This document shows positions 1 through 12,238 of a stretch of DNA of 64,000 nt, in pieces. Location: the NCBI GenBank assembly GCA_003508835.1, contig PUFA01000696.1, forward strand, positions 1 through 64,000. The letters run 5' to 3'. Under the pieces are notes generated by a model. The model was not told where the DNA came from. It did not search any database and saw only the letters and a program-made list of their open reading frames with translations. The stretch is from Eonycteris spelaea (Eukaryota > Chordata > Mammalia > Chiroptera > Pteropodidae). A program made the translations under genes and the position numbers. The number at the start of each line of letters is the position of its first letter. Position 1 is the stretch's first letter.

Positions 1-349
1 GAGATTTGATGAGTATGATTGAAGGCAGTTATCAGAGAAGTAGAAATTCATTTCACCTACATCAGTAATGATGCATACTGAGTTCAATATACATCAGTAA
101 TAATTACTTAAGTATAATTGGGTTAAGTGCTACAACAGAGAAATAACAATTTAACAAGTGTATGTAATGTGGGAACCTCCTTTTGTCTAAGAGGAAAGCT
201 CTCCATAGGCTAGTCATTTAGAGATCTCAGAATGAGTAGGAATTAACAGTTAGGTAACAGGTGTGCAGGGTTCTTCATAGTTCAGAGCTTAGAGGATCAC
301 AATAAGTGTTTGTCTCTGGGCTCTCCTATTTCTAAGCTTTCAGACTGAT

Positions 350-870
350 TCTAGTTACTATTGTTGCATAACAAACCACCTTAACACTGGTGGCATTAGA
401 CAGCAACTATTTAATTACACTCAGATTCTGTGGGTCAAGACTTTGGAAGAGGCGTAGCAGGAAAGACTTGTCTCTAATACATGATGTTTGAGGACTTAAT
501 GGAATGATTCAAAGGCTGGTGGTAATTGGATGTCTTGAGGGCTGGAATGGTGCGAAGGTCCATTCATTCATGACTACAGTCTGGCCTGGAGGAGCGAACT
601 CCAGGACTACCATCCGGAGTACTTACAGGAGGCCTTTCTACATGTGGTGGCTTCCTCAAAGCATGTGGCCCTGGGGGAGTGGGGCCTCTCACAGGGTAGC
701 TCAGAGGGCCAACAGTGTGTTCCAACCCACATGACAAAACTGCATTGTGTTTTCTGACTTAGCCTCAGGTGTCAGGCAGCATCATTCCATATGCCTTCTG
801 TGAGTCACGGAAGTGAGTCACAAGTCCATCCAACTTCATAAGGAGGGAGTCATGCACCCTCCTTTTAATG
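350..870. repeat. Old interspersed repeat, family not assigned
   Basis: From about 355 the sequence reads like a common mammalian repeat, with a motif of the CATAACAAACCACC type followed by a TGTGGGTCA motif. A related pattern is seen at 46945-47430. It is either an LTR of the MaLR kind or a DNA-element derivative; I could not decide the family or the exact ends. Confidence 0.45.
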
Positions 871-2621
871 AGATAATTGACAAAAATTTTGTGAATATCT
901 TTAGAAAACTGCCACTCTAAACATTTTCATAAACAGGCCATCTGAATGATTTTCTTAGGTATATTAACAGCTTTAAGTCTTATTGAGTAATTTGATCTTG
1001 TTGTTTTCATTGCTTAATTCTGAAGGTAATCTTATTTCTAGATTTTTGGAGTCCCCTTATTTTCATCACCTATTTGTTCCTCATATCAGATATGGGCCTC
1101 TGTGCTGTTTTATCAGCCACGCAACATTTGCCAGAGAAAGGGCAACCATTTCCTCCATTAAAATTTTTTTTCCTCTAAGATATAGAACTCGATAGTCTCA
1201 TAACATTCTGCCGCTAAAGCAAGCATTCTACTGGGCTGCAGAAATGTGTGACTTCAATGTCACCCGGAATTTTAACACTAAGTATAAGATACATTTCTAA
1301 AGTCTCAGCTGGGCCTGGACTGATAGTAACATGGTTTCAAATTAGAAAAAAATTAATTGCTTTTGTGTTGCTGCTCCCTGCTGGTATGATTCATTTTAAA
1401 TTGTGCTGAGCCCAGAGAGAAGGAGCTGTATCGTAATTCAGAAACTGACTTATGCTGTCTTGCCCACATCTCTCACAGATGCTCTGAGTTCAAAGAAAAG
1501 GATATTTTCATGGTCTGAAAGACATTGGATATTGCAACATTTATTTTATCGGACATGGCAGGAATCAAGTTATCTACAAGTGAATTTATGAGCAACTGAA
1601 GTCTACCACCTTTGAGTGCCATTGTGTTTTAGAAAATATTTACTTTTTCTGGAATAAGATCTGTTTTATGTGCATTACACTCGTTTCTTTGTTTTTTAGA
1701 TGTAGGATGATCAGCCATCCTGGGTTGCCTTGGATTTGCCCTGTTTTAGCACTAACAGTCCTGTGTCCTGGGGAAGCACCTAGTCAGAGTAGACTGGGAC
1801 AGTTGGTCACCCTACAGTTAGCTATGAACTTGATTATATGATGTTGGAGGGTCTAGTCAGCTCTCCTCATCCAAGTGTGGAACTATCTGTAGTTCAATGT
1901 TACTTCCAAGTTCATGGGGTTTGAAAGTTATTTTAACCTGTATTGCCCAGGGGCCTTATTGGTTTTCAGGACAGTCATCAGGATGATGGAGATCACTGCA
2001 GTTTTGCTTCTGGGTAAGTGGGGTTATTGTTATCAACATAAGTTAATGAGTAAAACTGACTCAGGGCAGGGCCAATAATGACAATTTACTTTGAGTAATT
2101 ATATTTAGTGGGTAAGAAAATTTGTCCAAGGAAACTATGAAGTAAACATGTCACTCACAGCTTAGACCCTCTGGTGGAACAGATTGATTTAATCTCCAAA
2201 TATGAGCCCATGTATTCATTATCTTTAAGATCTCAATTTAATCAGGAATATAATATTAAACCAGAGAAGATATAATTGCTTTATTTTTGCTTCTCCATGA
2301 AAAAGGGAGATTAAGAAGTCTTGAGGACAAGTGGGTGGGTCCTAGACAGGTGAAAGGGGAATCACCTGGGGAGAATTCTGGCAGCACAGAAAATGCGCGG
2401 GGCATAGCTGGGCCACACATAGCCTCACGGCTAATCACACAGGATGGGCACCTGGAGAATGAGAGCAAAGCTTGCTCCAGAGTTCCTCTTGCCCAGTGAA
2501 ATTCTTACTTAGATAGAAAGGTCATGTTAGTGTCCTGTTCCACGGTCTGCCTTTTGTCAGAAATACACCTGTCCTACCTCTAGTCTGCCTGTCTGTTACA
2601 GTCTCTTCAACTTATGGAAAG

Positions 2622-2623
<2 letters not shown>

Positions 2624-2662
<39 letters not shown>
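2624..2662. repeat. T39 homopolymer
   Basis: An uninterrupted run of 39 T. It could be the tail of an antisense retroposon, but I recognise no SINE or L1 body to its right. Confidence 0.9.
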
Positions 2663-2664
<2 letters not shown>

Positions 2665-5600
2665 GAAAAAATGCATTGAACATTCTTAGTTTCCACTTAA
2701 ATCCTAGTTTTGGCCTTTGTTGCCCTCATCCATTCCGGATATTTTTTTCTCAGGTGAATTCACAAGGCCTTTCTATCCATTTTATTTTGCATTTACTTTA
2801 TATAAGGTACAATGCAAAATGTTGGGGGAGGGGAGGGGCATAGTACAACAATTCTTTTTCTTATGCAATGCCTAGTTTGGGAATGACATGTATAACTCAA
2901 ATGTTGCCAGGCTTCACCAGCCTGTGCATACTCATGAAGTCACATTTACAGTAGCACCCAAATTTTGGAGACTTGGAACTCTACATTTGACCATGGGGAG
3001 CTTAGTTATCTCCTAGACCTTCGGTAGCAGTTAAGGTCTCTGTAGGCAACAGATGGCACGTTCAGGCTGATAAATTAGTAAAGGGACTATTTCTGAAAGA
3101 TGTGACCCAAGTTTAGAAAAAGCAATAAGGGAGGTGCAGTACATGCAGCAATAGGAGCCGTTACCCTTGGGCCTGAAGGGGCAAAAAGAGGAAAGGTTGC
3201 CAGAGGCACGGAGAAAGAGACTGAGAGAGGAAAAGAGTGTGCTATATGGAAAAAGCCCCTTGTCAGAAGCTGTGATTAGTAGGAATGAAACTGGAGGAAA
3301 AATACTCTTATCACATCCTGCCCCTCTGCACCTCCCTCTGGGCTCCTGGTGCTGGGCTCCTGGTTTTGTCCCCCATTTGGAAACCAGCCAGAAGCCACTG
3401 GGCAAGGAAGCCCACTAGTACAGTCCACACAGGTCACCATTCCAGGGCACAGAGCAGAGTAGACAAGGGTAGAGAGTAGATCTGGAGGGTCAAATAGAGG
3501 ATGTCAGACACTGATTTCAGAGACTCCCTTTGATGATTCTGGTCTTGCCCTTCCTCTTCTGTGATGGCTTTCTTGGTTAAGATCTACGGCCTGCAAAGCT
3601 ATCTAAAAGCTTTTTACCAATGCTGCAGCTCATGGAGCCACTCATAGATAGACCATAGTCCTGGTTAATGGTACTCTCTCCCAGTGTACCTATGCAAGAC
3701 TGAGTCCTACAAGAAGCAGATGCTAAGACAGGATTAAGAGTGCAAGGTTTTCATTGGCGGAAGTGCCTCAGAGAGAAAATGGGGATAAATCTGGGAAGGC
3801 TGAGATCGCTGTTAGACAGCCCCTGAGTTAAGGTGAGAGGGATGGACACATCCTAGCTTGCCATGTAGTCCTAAGGAAGGTTCTTCAAGGCTGTCAGGGA
3901 GTCTTCAAGCATAGGCCACCATCAGAGGAATACTGTGTCTTCTCTGAATGAACCTGCCTTATTTTTGCCATGTTCAGTTCTTAACTGGGAGCAGCCTGTG
4001 AAAGTGTGGCCTTGGTCCAAATGTGGTAATGAATTTTAGAATACAGCAGCTAGACCCTTGGCGAATTATTCTTCCCATAACTGGAGATTTGTGAGGTGCA
4101 TTCTAATACCACCCCCTCCTAATCTCCAAAGCTGCCAGTCCCCAAGAATTCAGAGCTGCATTGGAATCCAAGGAAAGGGAGTCAAAGAATGACCTTCTCT
4201 CTTGATCTCCTTAAGTTTGTGTCATAGGCCTGAGCAACAATTTTTGTGTCAAGATTTCAAAAACTCTCATAGAAATAGTTTCCTATGGAATAGTGTCAGT
4301 TTCTGGGGGTGGGCATGGCTACCTATTTTGGAAAGGCAGGGGAATCACGATCAGGATGCCTTCTGAAGAGCATTTGTCTTTATCACTAAGTCAGAGACCT
4401 GAGCTCAAGACTTTATTTAGAATTTCTATATGAGACGGACTTTGGAGTGTAATTAGATGGAAAGAGGGCATGCTTATATAAAGGTTGTGTTTGCATGGCA
4501 AACTTAGATATGTGTGTATATTTAGGGGATCTTGAGGTGGAAGAGACAGCTCAACAGAGGGGAGTACTTGAGGTTCCCCAAGCTTCTGTGCAGCATAGCC
4601 ACTGCCTGTAGAGCTCTATGACTTCTTTTTGGCCTTGGAGTGTGAAATGGCTCATTCTACTTCATTTCTTGAACAGTAGAGCTTAATTGCCCATCAGGAA
4701 GTTCTTGGGCCCAGAAACTGAAGTCTTGTGTATCATCAGGATTCTTAATTTAAGAGTGGAGAGGGATATCTACCCATTAGAAATTTTGGGTGCTTTTATG
4801 ATAAAGTTTTGCTAGCTAGGATGCGAAAAGAATTATAAATATCCACTATAAGCTGTTTACTCGTGGATAAATGGGGTTAATTTCTGGAAACCTCTTCCTA
4901 AAGTGGCGAGAAATAAAACATGAGTTAAGTCTTAATCAGGAGACTCAACTACAATATAGGTAACTAATATGACCACAATTCTGTCTCCCTTGCCAGACAG
5001 CAAGCACTTTGAGGGCAGAAACTGTTATATTTTTTAAAAAACTAATTTTAAATCATCTAAGTGATTCATGAATATAATTTCCTTAAAAAAAATTACCAAT
5101 AGTTTTGAAATCCCCTTTGATTATCTCTCCCAAAACTGGTCTTCCCCTCCTCCCCGTTACCCATGTACTATGGTGGAGGGATCTAGAGTGGAAATTGTGG
5201 TTTAGTAGGCAGGCAGGATGGCAGGGTGATTGATATCTTATCTGCTCAATGTGGTTAGGTTCCCTCTCTCTACACTAGTGGCTGCAGCACTAGGAAAATC
5301 ATTCTGCTTGTCACTGGTTGCCAAACACATCTGGTGTAAAATCTCATACTTTCTAGAGGGTATTTCCATTACTCATATCAGAGTTGTGCTGTATTTCTGT
5401 AGGTTAAACCTGGTTTTGCTGGGGATGCTTCCTAGATTTACTGATGGTCTTTTGTGCTTGGACTCAGGACTATCAAATTCTACTGGAAAGGCTCCTCTCC
5501 AAAAGAAAGGGTGGAAAAATGAGATGAGAATTTCTTCTGGCCATGAACCACTGGGCATGGACTGACACAGCTGGTAACATAAATCGGCGTGGGTGGTGGA

Positions 5601-7149
5601 ACAGAGTCAGAAAAGTCAGCCAAGGACCAAGTAAGAAGGTGGTGTTGACTTGTTAGGCTCCTTGGTTCTCAGATTCTTTATCAAGAAAGAGTCAAACTAA
5701 TACCTGAGGCCCATGGTCTGGATTCTACTAGAAGGTAATGGGTAAAAGTTAAGGACTTCCTCTTGGTCAATAAGGCCAGGAGTGAAGGAGGAAAGCAAAA
5801 TAACAAAGAGGGCTAGGTTTTGGCCCTTTCTTAGACAGACTTTGAACAAGTAACTTTCTCTGCTTCATTAGACTCACACTCCTATGGTGACAAGGGCAGC
5901 CCATAGCAGGGCACTTCTAAGTCATTCCTCTTGATGAAAAGCCAGGGACATTAGCCCTCCACTCGTCCTTTTTCCTAGGTTCTGTGTTCAGTCAGTCACT
6001 AATTTACTGGTAAATTTTTCAATCATTGAATGCTTGTTTGTTTTACTGTGTGGACTTTTATTTAAAATTCTTGTCTGGGGCACATGCAGTAAGTGGAGAA
6101 AAATGTAAGACACTCTTTCTTTGGTCGTTAGTAAGAGACCCTGAGGAAAAATCCTAAATAGCTTGTGTTAATCATTAAACTTGCCCTGTGGTCTGCTCTG
6201 AACTTTTACTTTGGCACACATTTGGCCAGGACACAAACAAGTTAGGTGAGTTACAGTGCAACATGAGTGGATTACCTACACGGTAGCTGCAGGCTGGGCT
6301 CTAACCACATAACACAGCCATCGTTTCTTAGCGGAGAGGAATGAGATCATTTAGAAAGGAAAGATAATTTCTCCTTTGAGTCACAACGAGAAAGAAACAG
6401 AAAAGGTACTGTTTGATCAAAAATGTCTCTGTTTTCTGTTTGGCATTGCATCTCTTGCCAATGTCGTGGTGAACCAAAGGACATGGGCATCTGTTAGTAG
6501 TAACCTTGCAGCTCTGTTTCTCAAGGTCCCAAAGGAAGAGAGGTTAAGATGGGAGAGAGGAAAAGAGAATGAGGAGGAATGAGAGCACAGAGAGACAAGA
6601 GGAGAGCAAAGACGTGACCAAATGCACACAGCTCTTCCTGCTTGAAAATTTTCTGGTTAAAAGAATTAAGTAGAGGCTGAGTTTATTGTTAGGAAGAATT
6701 CGTGCATTAATTATATTAAGAAAAATTACTTTTATTATTGATTTGATTGCTCTGTTCTAGAAGAAAAGATGTAAGTTCTAAATCTAGGCTTTAAGAAATC
6801 ACTATGTGACTATTTACTTCTCTTGTTCTAAGCTTGGGGCTAAGCTCTGAAATGAAGTGTTAAAATCACGCAGCCAGACTGAAAACAGCTTCTCCTGAGC
6901 TGGGGGTTTTCTGTTGGGTGTAACAAGCAAGTTAGATCCAGTGCTTTTGGACTAACTAGCAAATATTCCTGGGTAACTTTCTCTATGCAGTAGATGTATT
7001 TTTGGTCGAATGTTTTTAAAATTAATTCTATTCCAAATAGATGTAAAAATTTCGGGAATGTTGCAACATAAAGGAACACTTGCCGAATCTACTTCGAAAT
7101 TTTAGAACTCCTTTGGTAAATGCAAGTCGCCTCTACCCCTGCCCCATCT

Positions 7150-7260
7150 GCTATTGACTTGATTGAGGGCAGGTCGTAGATTATTTGTCTCAGTTTTCCC
7201 AGCTCCTAGTGCAGTGCCAGCATATGCCATGTATATAATAAATGTTTGTGGATTTGAATT
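7150..7260 (+). repeat. L2 3'-end fragment
   Basis: The text passes through the usual L2 tail: an AGGGCAGG-like stretch, then an AGTGCAGTGCCAGCA stretch, ending in a run resembling AATAAATGTTTGTGGATTTGAA. This is the normal 3' end of an L2 in sense orientation. The boundaries are approximate. Confidence 0.65.
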
Positions 7261-8522
7261 AAATATAGATGATTTTACATAATATTGGACTGTCTTAATT
7301 AGGACATACCTATAAGATATGTTAATTCTAAGGTTTTTTTTTTTTGCAAATATTCTTTTTCTGGGCGTTTATTATAGCTTTTATATTTTCTAGAATGATG
7401 TAACTATTTTTGCTAGTTTTGGTGTTTTCTTAAAAAAATGTAAGTTAATGTATCTTCAGAAACTTTTAGAAAATTTTAGTCAGTAGTTTTCAGAGGACTC
7501 TATTTATGCCCTCTGACTTGGGGGTGCCAGGAAGCAGCTCAGCAGCCTTTCTGGAGCAGGCATCAGGGTGTTATCTAAGGCATACGGCTTTTCAGCCAGG
7601 CCTCCGTGATTCTGCCCATCACATATGTGTGCACATTATGTCTTTCACATCAGGTGAATCCAGATTATTTAGATATGTATTCACCAATTGGAATTTACTG
7701 AGTGTGGTGTGGAACCTTTGCACTAAGAAGTTTCTGGACTTAGAAGACCTCTCTGAGGAATGAACGATCTAGAACAGGCATGCATGGCACTGTACTCTCT
7801 GGTCCAGGCTGCACAGGACATGAGCTAAAGGTTCATAGATGAGAGTGTGATGAGAACTGAAATGCCTGCGTGCTGGGAGAGGTCATAGAGAGGGTGTGGC
7901 TTTGGTTGACCTGAGCTGGAGCCGGAAATTGGAGGCTTCTCACCCCTCCCCTGTCCTTGGAATGTACTGTGGGCAGTTTGGCAGGCCACTGATGCCCAGC
8001 TAGGGGCTGGAAGTCAAGTCTGAAAATTGGAAGAAGAGCTGAGGTTAGAGAAAGATTTGTAGTTGTTCACTGCTCTGCTAGCTTTGGGGCTTGCAGACAA
8101 GGTGTGAGAGCAGGATAGTAAGTTGGAGACCTTAGTGTGCCATTTTGCAAAGCTAAGAGGACACAAACTGTCTTGAATTAAGGTCTGAGCGCTGTGACAG
8201 AGCCTGATTGAGTCACTAAGAAGTAGAATCCCTGGAAAACTGAGGAGAACAAAGGAGAAGATGTTGTGATTGACAATGAAATGAAAAAAATTTTCATGCT
8301 GTCCAACTTCTAATACAAAGGAAAGCAAATGCACAGTGACAACTACCCTAGCCAGGGGGCAGCCCTGAATGCAGGAGATGTTTGTGAGAGAATATATGCC
8401 CACTGAGTTTATTGATATAGCTGCCAAGTTGTGCCAAAAGGCCAAGGAAAGTATCCAGATGTGGTTAGGGTGGCTATGGATAGTACGGTGGAGGGGTGTG
8501 ACATTTTTCTGACTGGCAGGAG

Positions 8523-8524
<2 letters not shown>

Positions 8525-8555
<31 letters not shown>
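8525..8555. repeat. A31 homopolymer
   Basis: An uninterrupted run of 31 A. It may be the tail of a retroposed copy, but the body to its left is not one I recognise. Confidence 0.9.
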
Positions 8556-8559
<4 letters not shown>

Positions 8560-9070
8560 GCATCACCACACACCTTGCTGTCTGGCAGCACCTGCATGGT
8601 GCTGGTCAGGAAGAAGGTAGGGTTCAAGGAACTCACTCCCTTATAGAGTGGATTGTTATTACAATTAATTATTATTTATTTATTTATTTAAAATTAAGTT
8701 TTTGTTCAATACTGTGTTAATGAAAGAGGTTATTATTTATTTACCAAGCTTAAATATGCAGCAAATAAATTGGTGGGACAAGGGGAGGAAGTGGAATACT
8801 GATGATTTTATATTAGATTCTTAGATTATCCTTTTCTCTAGAGCTGAGGAAGATGGTGGGCCCATTTGAAGACTCTAGAGACATATTGGTATCAATTCTT
8901 TCATTTCCCAAGTTTTAACATGGCAAAGTAATAGTACGTAAGCAAAAAAATGTTAGTAATTATTTTATTTTATTTTTTTTATAAAGCACAAAAGCTACAC
9001 TGCTCCAATAAAAATTGAAAATTCTTTTAATGTCTGAGTAATTTTGAGAGGATTGACTTAAATGGACAAG

Positions 9071-9122
9071 ATGATTGTTTGGCTGATCTCTCTGAAAAGT
9101 ATTGAAATGCTACTCATGGCAG
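9071..9122 (+). CDS. PKHD1: Fibrocystin exon 2 coding part: start codon and signal peptide
   Basis: Encodes the first 17 residues plus one base. The peptide contains WLISL, SIE and a leucine/methionine-rich hydrophobic core, matching the human signal peptide position by position, and the 52-nt coding length equals the human one. A strong donor (GTGAGT) follows at 9123. The frame is closed upstream by TAA at 9059-9061. An in-frame ATG at 9062 would add three residues; I chose 9071 because it fits the human start. The 5' limit of the exon is unresolved: AG dinucleotides at 9037, 9047 and 9049 are possible acceptors, none with a strong pyrimidine tract. Confidence 0.9.
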
Positions 9123-9972
9123 GTGAGTAGGATGTGTTTCGAAGGAATTATACATAGAATATAATTCATTACCTTGAGAATTAGTTTATTGATACTTAAA
9201 ATATTATTTTGGGGAGAAGTGTTGAAGTATTTGCTTTGGATTTAAATTTGCTTAATAATAATTTTTTTTCTGTTTAGTAGTTGAGGTTATATGTTAAATA
9301 GTTATATATATACTCAATTTTAATAACCAGTGGAGGGAGGTTGATTTTATAGTCTAGAGCTTTTAATAATAACATAATCTTTCTTTTTGATTCTTTGTTT
9401 GGGCCATAATGATTTAATTCTCTTTAGATTTTATTGCTTTATCATTCCAAAGCGAGTAACCTATCTTAGCGACTAATAACCACATGTATTAAATCTCCTT
9501 TTCTCAAATCATGTCTAATTTTTTCGTGATTTTGCTTATCTTCTGTATCTTTTCATTGATTTATTTTTGGTCTTCATTAAATAGAATTAATCTAATATAC
9601 CTTTGGGGTTAAGCATGGGCAGTCCTGAATGATAGTTTTGATACGGATGATTCCCCGCCATTCTTGCTCTACAGTGTACCACCTACCCTATATAAATACG
9701 TAAAAAGCCCTAGGCTAGCCAGTTAGGGCAGCCTGGATTATCCTTTAACTTTTCTGACAGAAATTGAAAATGTTCTGTAGATAACAGTTTTCCTGTCTAT
9801 GCCTCACTGAGTTGCTGATTGATTTTACTGGCTTCCTTAAATTGGCTTTACCTTGGCTAAAGCATGTCCAAGAGCATCTTCAAGATGAAGGATTAATTAA
9901 GGCCATATTCAGCTGATGGTATCTATAGGAGAACCCAATCTAGCTTACCATGTGGAAACTATGATGAGCTTG

Positions 9973-10446
9973 CTTTTTCTTTCTTTCTTTCTTTTTTCTT
10001 CTTTCTTTCTTTCTTTCTTTCTTTTTTCTTTCTCTTTTCTCTTTCTCTCTCTCTCCTCTTTTTTTCTTCTTCTTCCTTCCTTCTCTTCTTCTTCCTCTTC
10101 TTCCTTCCTTTTTTCTTTCTTTCTTTTCTTTCTTTTTCCTCTTCCTTCCTTCCTTCTTCCTTCTTCCTCCTTCTTCTTCTTTCTTCCTTTTCCTCTTCTT
10201 CCTTCCTTCCTTCCTTCCTTCCTTCCTTCCTTCTCTCTCTCTCTCTCTTCCTCCCTCCCCCTCTCCTCCTCCCTCCTCCCTCTCCTCTCTTTCTTTTTTT
10301 CTTTTTTCTTTCTTTCTTTCTTTCTTTCTTCTTTCTTTCTTTTTTCTTCCTTCCTTCCTTCCTTCCTTCTTCTTCCTTCCTTCCTTCCTTCCTTCTTCTC
10401 TCTCTCTCTTCTCTCTCTTCCTCTCCCTCCCTCCTCCCTCCTCTTT

Positions 10447-10477
<31 letters not shown>

Positions 10478-10759
10478 TTTCTTTTTTCTTTCTTTCTTTC
10501 TTCCTTTTTCTTCCTTTTCCTTCCTTCCTTCCTTCCTTCCTTCCTTCCTTCTTTCTTCTCTTCTCTTCCTTCCCTCCCTCCCTTCCTCCCCTCCTTCTCT
10601 CTCTCTCTCTTCTCTTCTCTCTCTCTTCTCTCTCTTCTTCCTTCCTTTCCTTCCTTCCTTCCTTCCTTCCTTCCTTCCTTCCTTCCTTTTTCCTTCTTCT
10701 TTCTTTCTTTCTTCTTTCTTTCTTCTTTCTTTTTTTCTTTCTTTCTTTCTTTCTTTCTT
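9973..10759. repeat. Pure polypyrimidine tract, 787 bases, no purine on the + strand
   Basis: Every base from 9973 to 10759 is C or T. It is a mosaic of CTTT, CCTT, CTTCC, CT and CCT runs with many local mirror repeats. On the PKHD1 pre-mRNA the tract is C/U-rich and the template strand is pure purine. Such tracts can form intramolecular triplex (H-DNA) and impede replication (established for long polypurine-polypyrimidine DNA). The overlapping 270-286 codon open frames across it, rich in F/L/S on one strand and K/E/R on the other, are translations of the repeat and not genes. Confidence 0.98.
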
Positions 10760-11154
10760 GGAAATTCCAGCACTGATCATGCTTCAGTCCCTCTCTGAGC
10801 AAGCAAGGAAAAAATCAAAAGAATTTTGTGTCTATTTAGAGAGTCATTCTGATTACGTATCCAAAACTAGGGGGGAAACTAGAGGATGGTACACTGAGCA
10901 GGAGGATTGAAATGGGGATGGCTTCTAGAAGTGTTTCCTCTTCTCTGGGAAGTGGAAATGCAAGATATAAGTGGCAACTTTACAATTAAATATGACTACC
11001 ATATTAAAAGTGGGAAAGAGAGAGAAGAGATATGGGTTCACATAGGAACCAGATGTGTCCTTGAGGCCCTTTGCAGAGGAAGTAGACATTCAGGACTATT
11101 GTGGTAAACACTGGTGTTTTGGATATCTAAGATGACAGAATCAGTCAGAACTTA

Positions 11155-11295
11155 ACCAGAATTTTGAAGGTGTGGTCCCCAGATCAGTAGCACCAATAGC
11201 ACCTGATCAAAAATGTAAATTCTTGGGCCCTACCTTAGACATACTGAATCAGAAACTCTGGGGGTGGGGCCAGTGACCTTCTGGTGATTCTGATG
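11155..11295 (+). repeat. MER5-type hAT-Charlie fragment
   Basis: Contains a TGTGGTCCCCAGA start, a CTGAATCAGAAACTCTGGGGG core and a GGTGATTCTGATG end, the recurrent order in small non-autonomous hAT-Charlie elements. The subfamily is not certain. Confidence 0.65.
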
Positions 11296-11408
11296 AAACT
11301 TAATTTTGCTTTATAACATTGAGGAAGCTGGTGGATCAAATATAACCTTAAAAACCAGGTTTTTTTTGTTTGTTTGTGTTTTGTTTGTTTGTTTTTACTT
11401 ATTTACAG

Positions 11409-11486
11409 TGACCTGCCTGAGCTTCCACATTGAACCTGAAGAAGGTAGCCTTGCAGGAGGAACGTGGATCACAGTCATTTTTGATG
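11409..11486 (+). CDS. PKHD1: Fibrocystin exon 3: mature N-terminus, start of first TIG-like domain
   Basis: 78 nt, phase 1 in and phase 1 out, the same length as human exon 3. It encodes residues 18-44, including the near-invariant string [19 protein letters not shown], a typical TIG/IPT opening (proline, glycine-rich turn, then beta strand). The acceptor is TTTACAG and the donor GTAGAT. The serine/leucine to phenylalanine change beside the mature N-terminus is conservative. Confidence 0.97.
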
Positions 11487-12093
11487 GTAGATTTGTATCT
11501 TACCAAATTCAAGTTTTTATTTATTGATCTAAAAAATCCTAAAAAATACTAGTCTTTGGTTTCCTTCCTTGTCTAAGAAGAGCCTGAAGGAGATGGACCA
11601 ACCGACCAACTTCTGTGTTTCTAGCTGCTTACTTGCTAATGTCACAGAAGCAGAGTACATCACCATTATATGCTCTGTCCATTTCCTTATGCTAAGCTGT
11701 GGCATGGAACTCTAGGAACCATGAGCAAGAGAAAAAAGCACTTGGCAGTATGTCCCCTGAATCTTGGTTATCTTCCTTGTAGATAATTCAATACATGGGA
11801 ACTTCTAAACCATGGCTTAGTATGTCCATCTCTACCATGGTAAAGAATAACTTTGGGAGTTGAAATAGTCTATCCTGGGTTTAAGTGGATTGACCTGAAG
11901 AGAGAAAACTTTTTTAAAAGCTCGTAAGTGACACACTCATCTATATAGCAGTCTACTTTAGAAGTGAGGAGTTTTAATTTAATCCTTATGCAAACTCAGT
12001 GTCTCACATTGCCCCGTGTGGCCATGTTTTTAACATTCTTTCGTGTTATTACAGCTCTGCTCAACTTGAGATTCCTCTTTGCCTTGTGTTTAG
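11487..12093 (+). other. PKHD1: Intron 3
   Basis: 607 bp. I see no repeat, RNA or exon-like segment in it. Confidence 0.7.
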
Positions 12094-12238
12094 ATTTGGA
12101 GTCAGGTCTCTTTTATCCGGCCAATGGCTTTCAGCTGGAAATATATCTGGTGAATGTGACTATTTCTGTGCTGCCGAGCATCCCCTGTGACATCTCTCCT
12201 GTCTTCTTGGATTTGCCAGTGGTGATGTGCAGGACCAG
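12094..12238 (+). CDS. PKHD1: Fibrocystin exon 4
   Basis: 145 nt, phase 1 to phase 2. Encodes residues 44-92 with conserved strings [22 protein letters not shown] and CRTR, plus an N-glycosylation sequon (NVT). The exon is two codons shorter than the human one (151 nt, from memory), which keeps the frame; the missing residues fall between NVT and the IPCD cysteine. It belongs to the first TIG-like domain. Confidence 0.96.

Larger units (their letters stand above)
1..9070. other. Upstream flank or intron 1, no exon recognised
   Basis: No convincing protein-coding exon or RNA gene is seen. The sequence is AT-rich and CpG-poor, with no CpG island. It holds an old interspersed repeat (about 350-870), a T39 run (2624-2662), an L2 fragment (about 7150-7260), an A31 run (8525-8555) and an AT-rich patch (8651-8700). 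The non-coding first exon of PKHD1 could lie here or further left, but I cannot recognise it without a transcript. The many short open frames lack homology that I can see. Confidence 0.6.
9123..11408 (+). other. PKHD1: Intron 2
   Basis: It starts with a consensus donor and ends at a TTTACAG acceptor. It contains the 787-base pyrimidine tract and a MER5-like fragment. Nothing else is recognised in the remaining AT-rich sequence. Confidence 0.85.

Noticed and set aside
1970..2013. Possible exon 2: TTTTCAG acceptor, ATGATGG, a short hydrophobic peptide and a GTAAGT donor, in a phase compatible with exon 3.
   Set aside because: A far better match to the fibrocystin signal peptide, with the same 52-nt coding length as human, lies at 9071-9122. 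The 1983 peptide lacks WLISL and SIE.
3031..3405. 124-codon open frame on the minus strand, overlapped by open frames on the + strand.
   Set aside because: No splice context, no recognised motif and no repeat-free similarity; it looks like a chance frame.
8014..8526. 170-codon open frame on the minus strand ending in an A31/T31 run.
   Set aside because: No domain or homology recognised and the composition is intron-like. It might be part of an old retroposed copy, but nothing supports that.
9916..10802. Four overlapping open frames of 273-286 codons on both strands.
   Set aside because: They are translations of the pure pyrimidine/purine tract; stop codons cannot easily occur in such sequence. 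Composition is only F/L/S/P or K/E/R/G.
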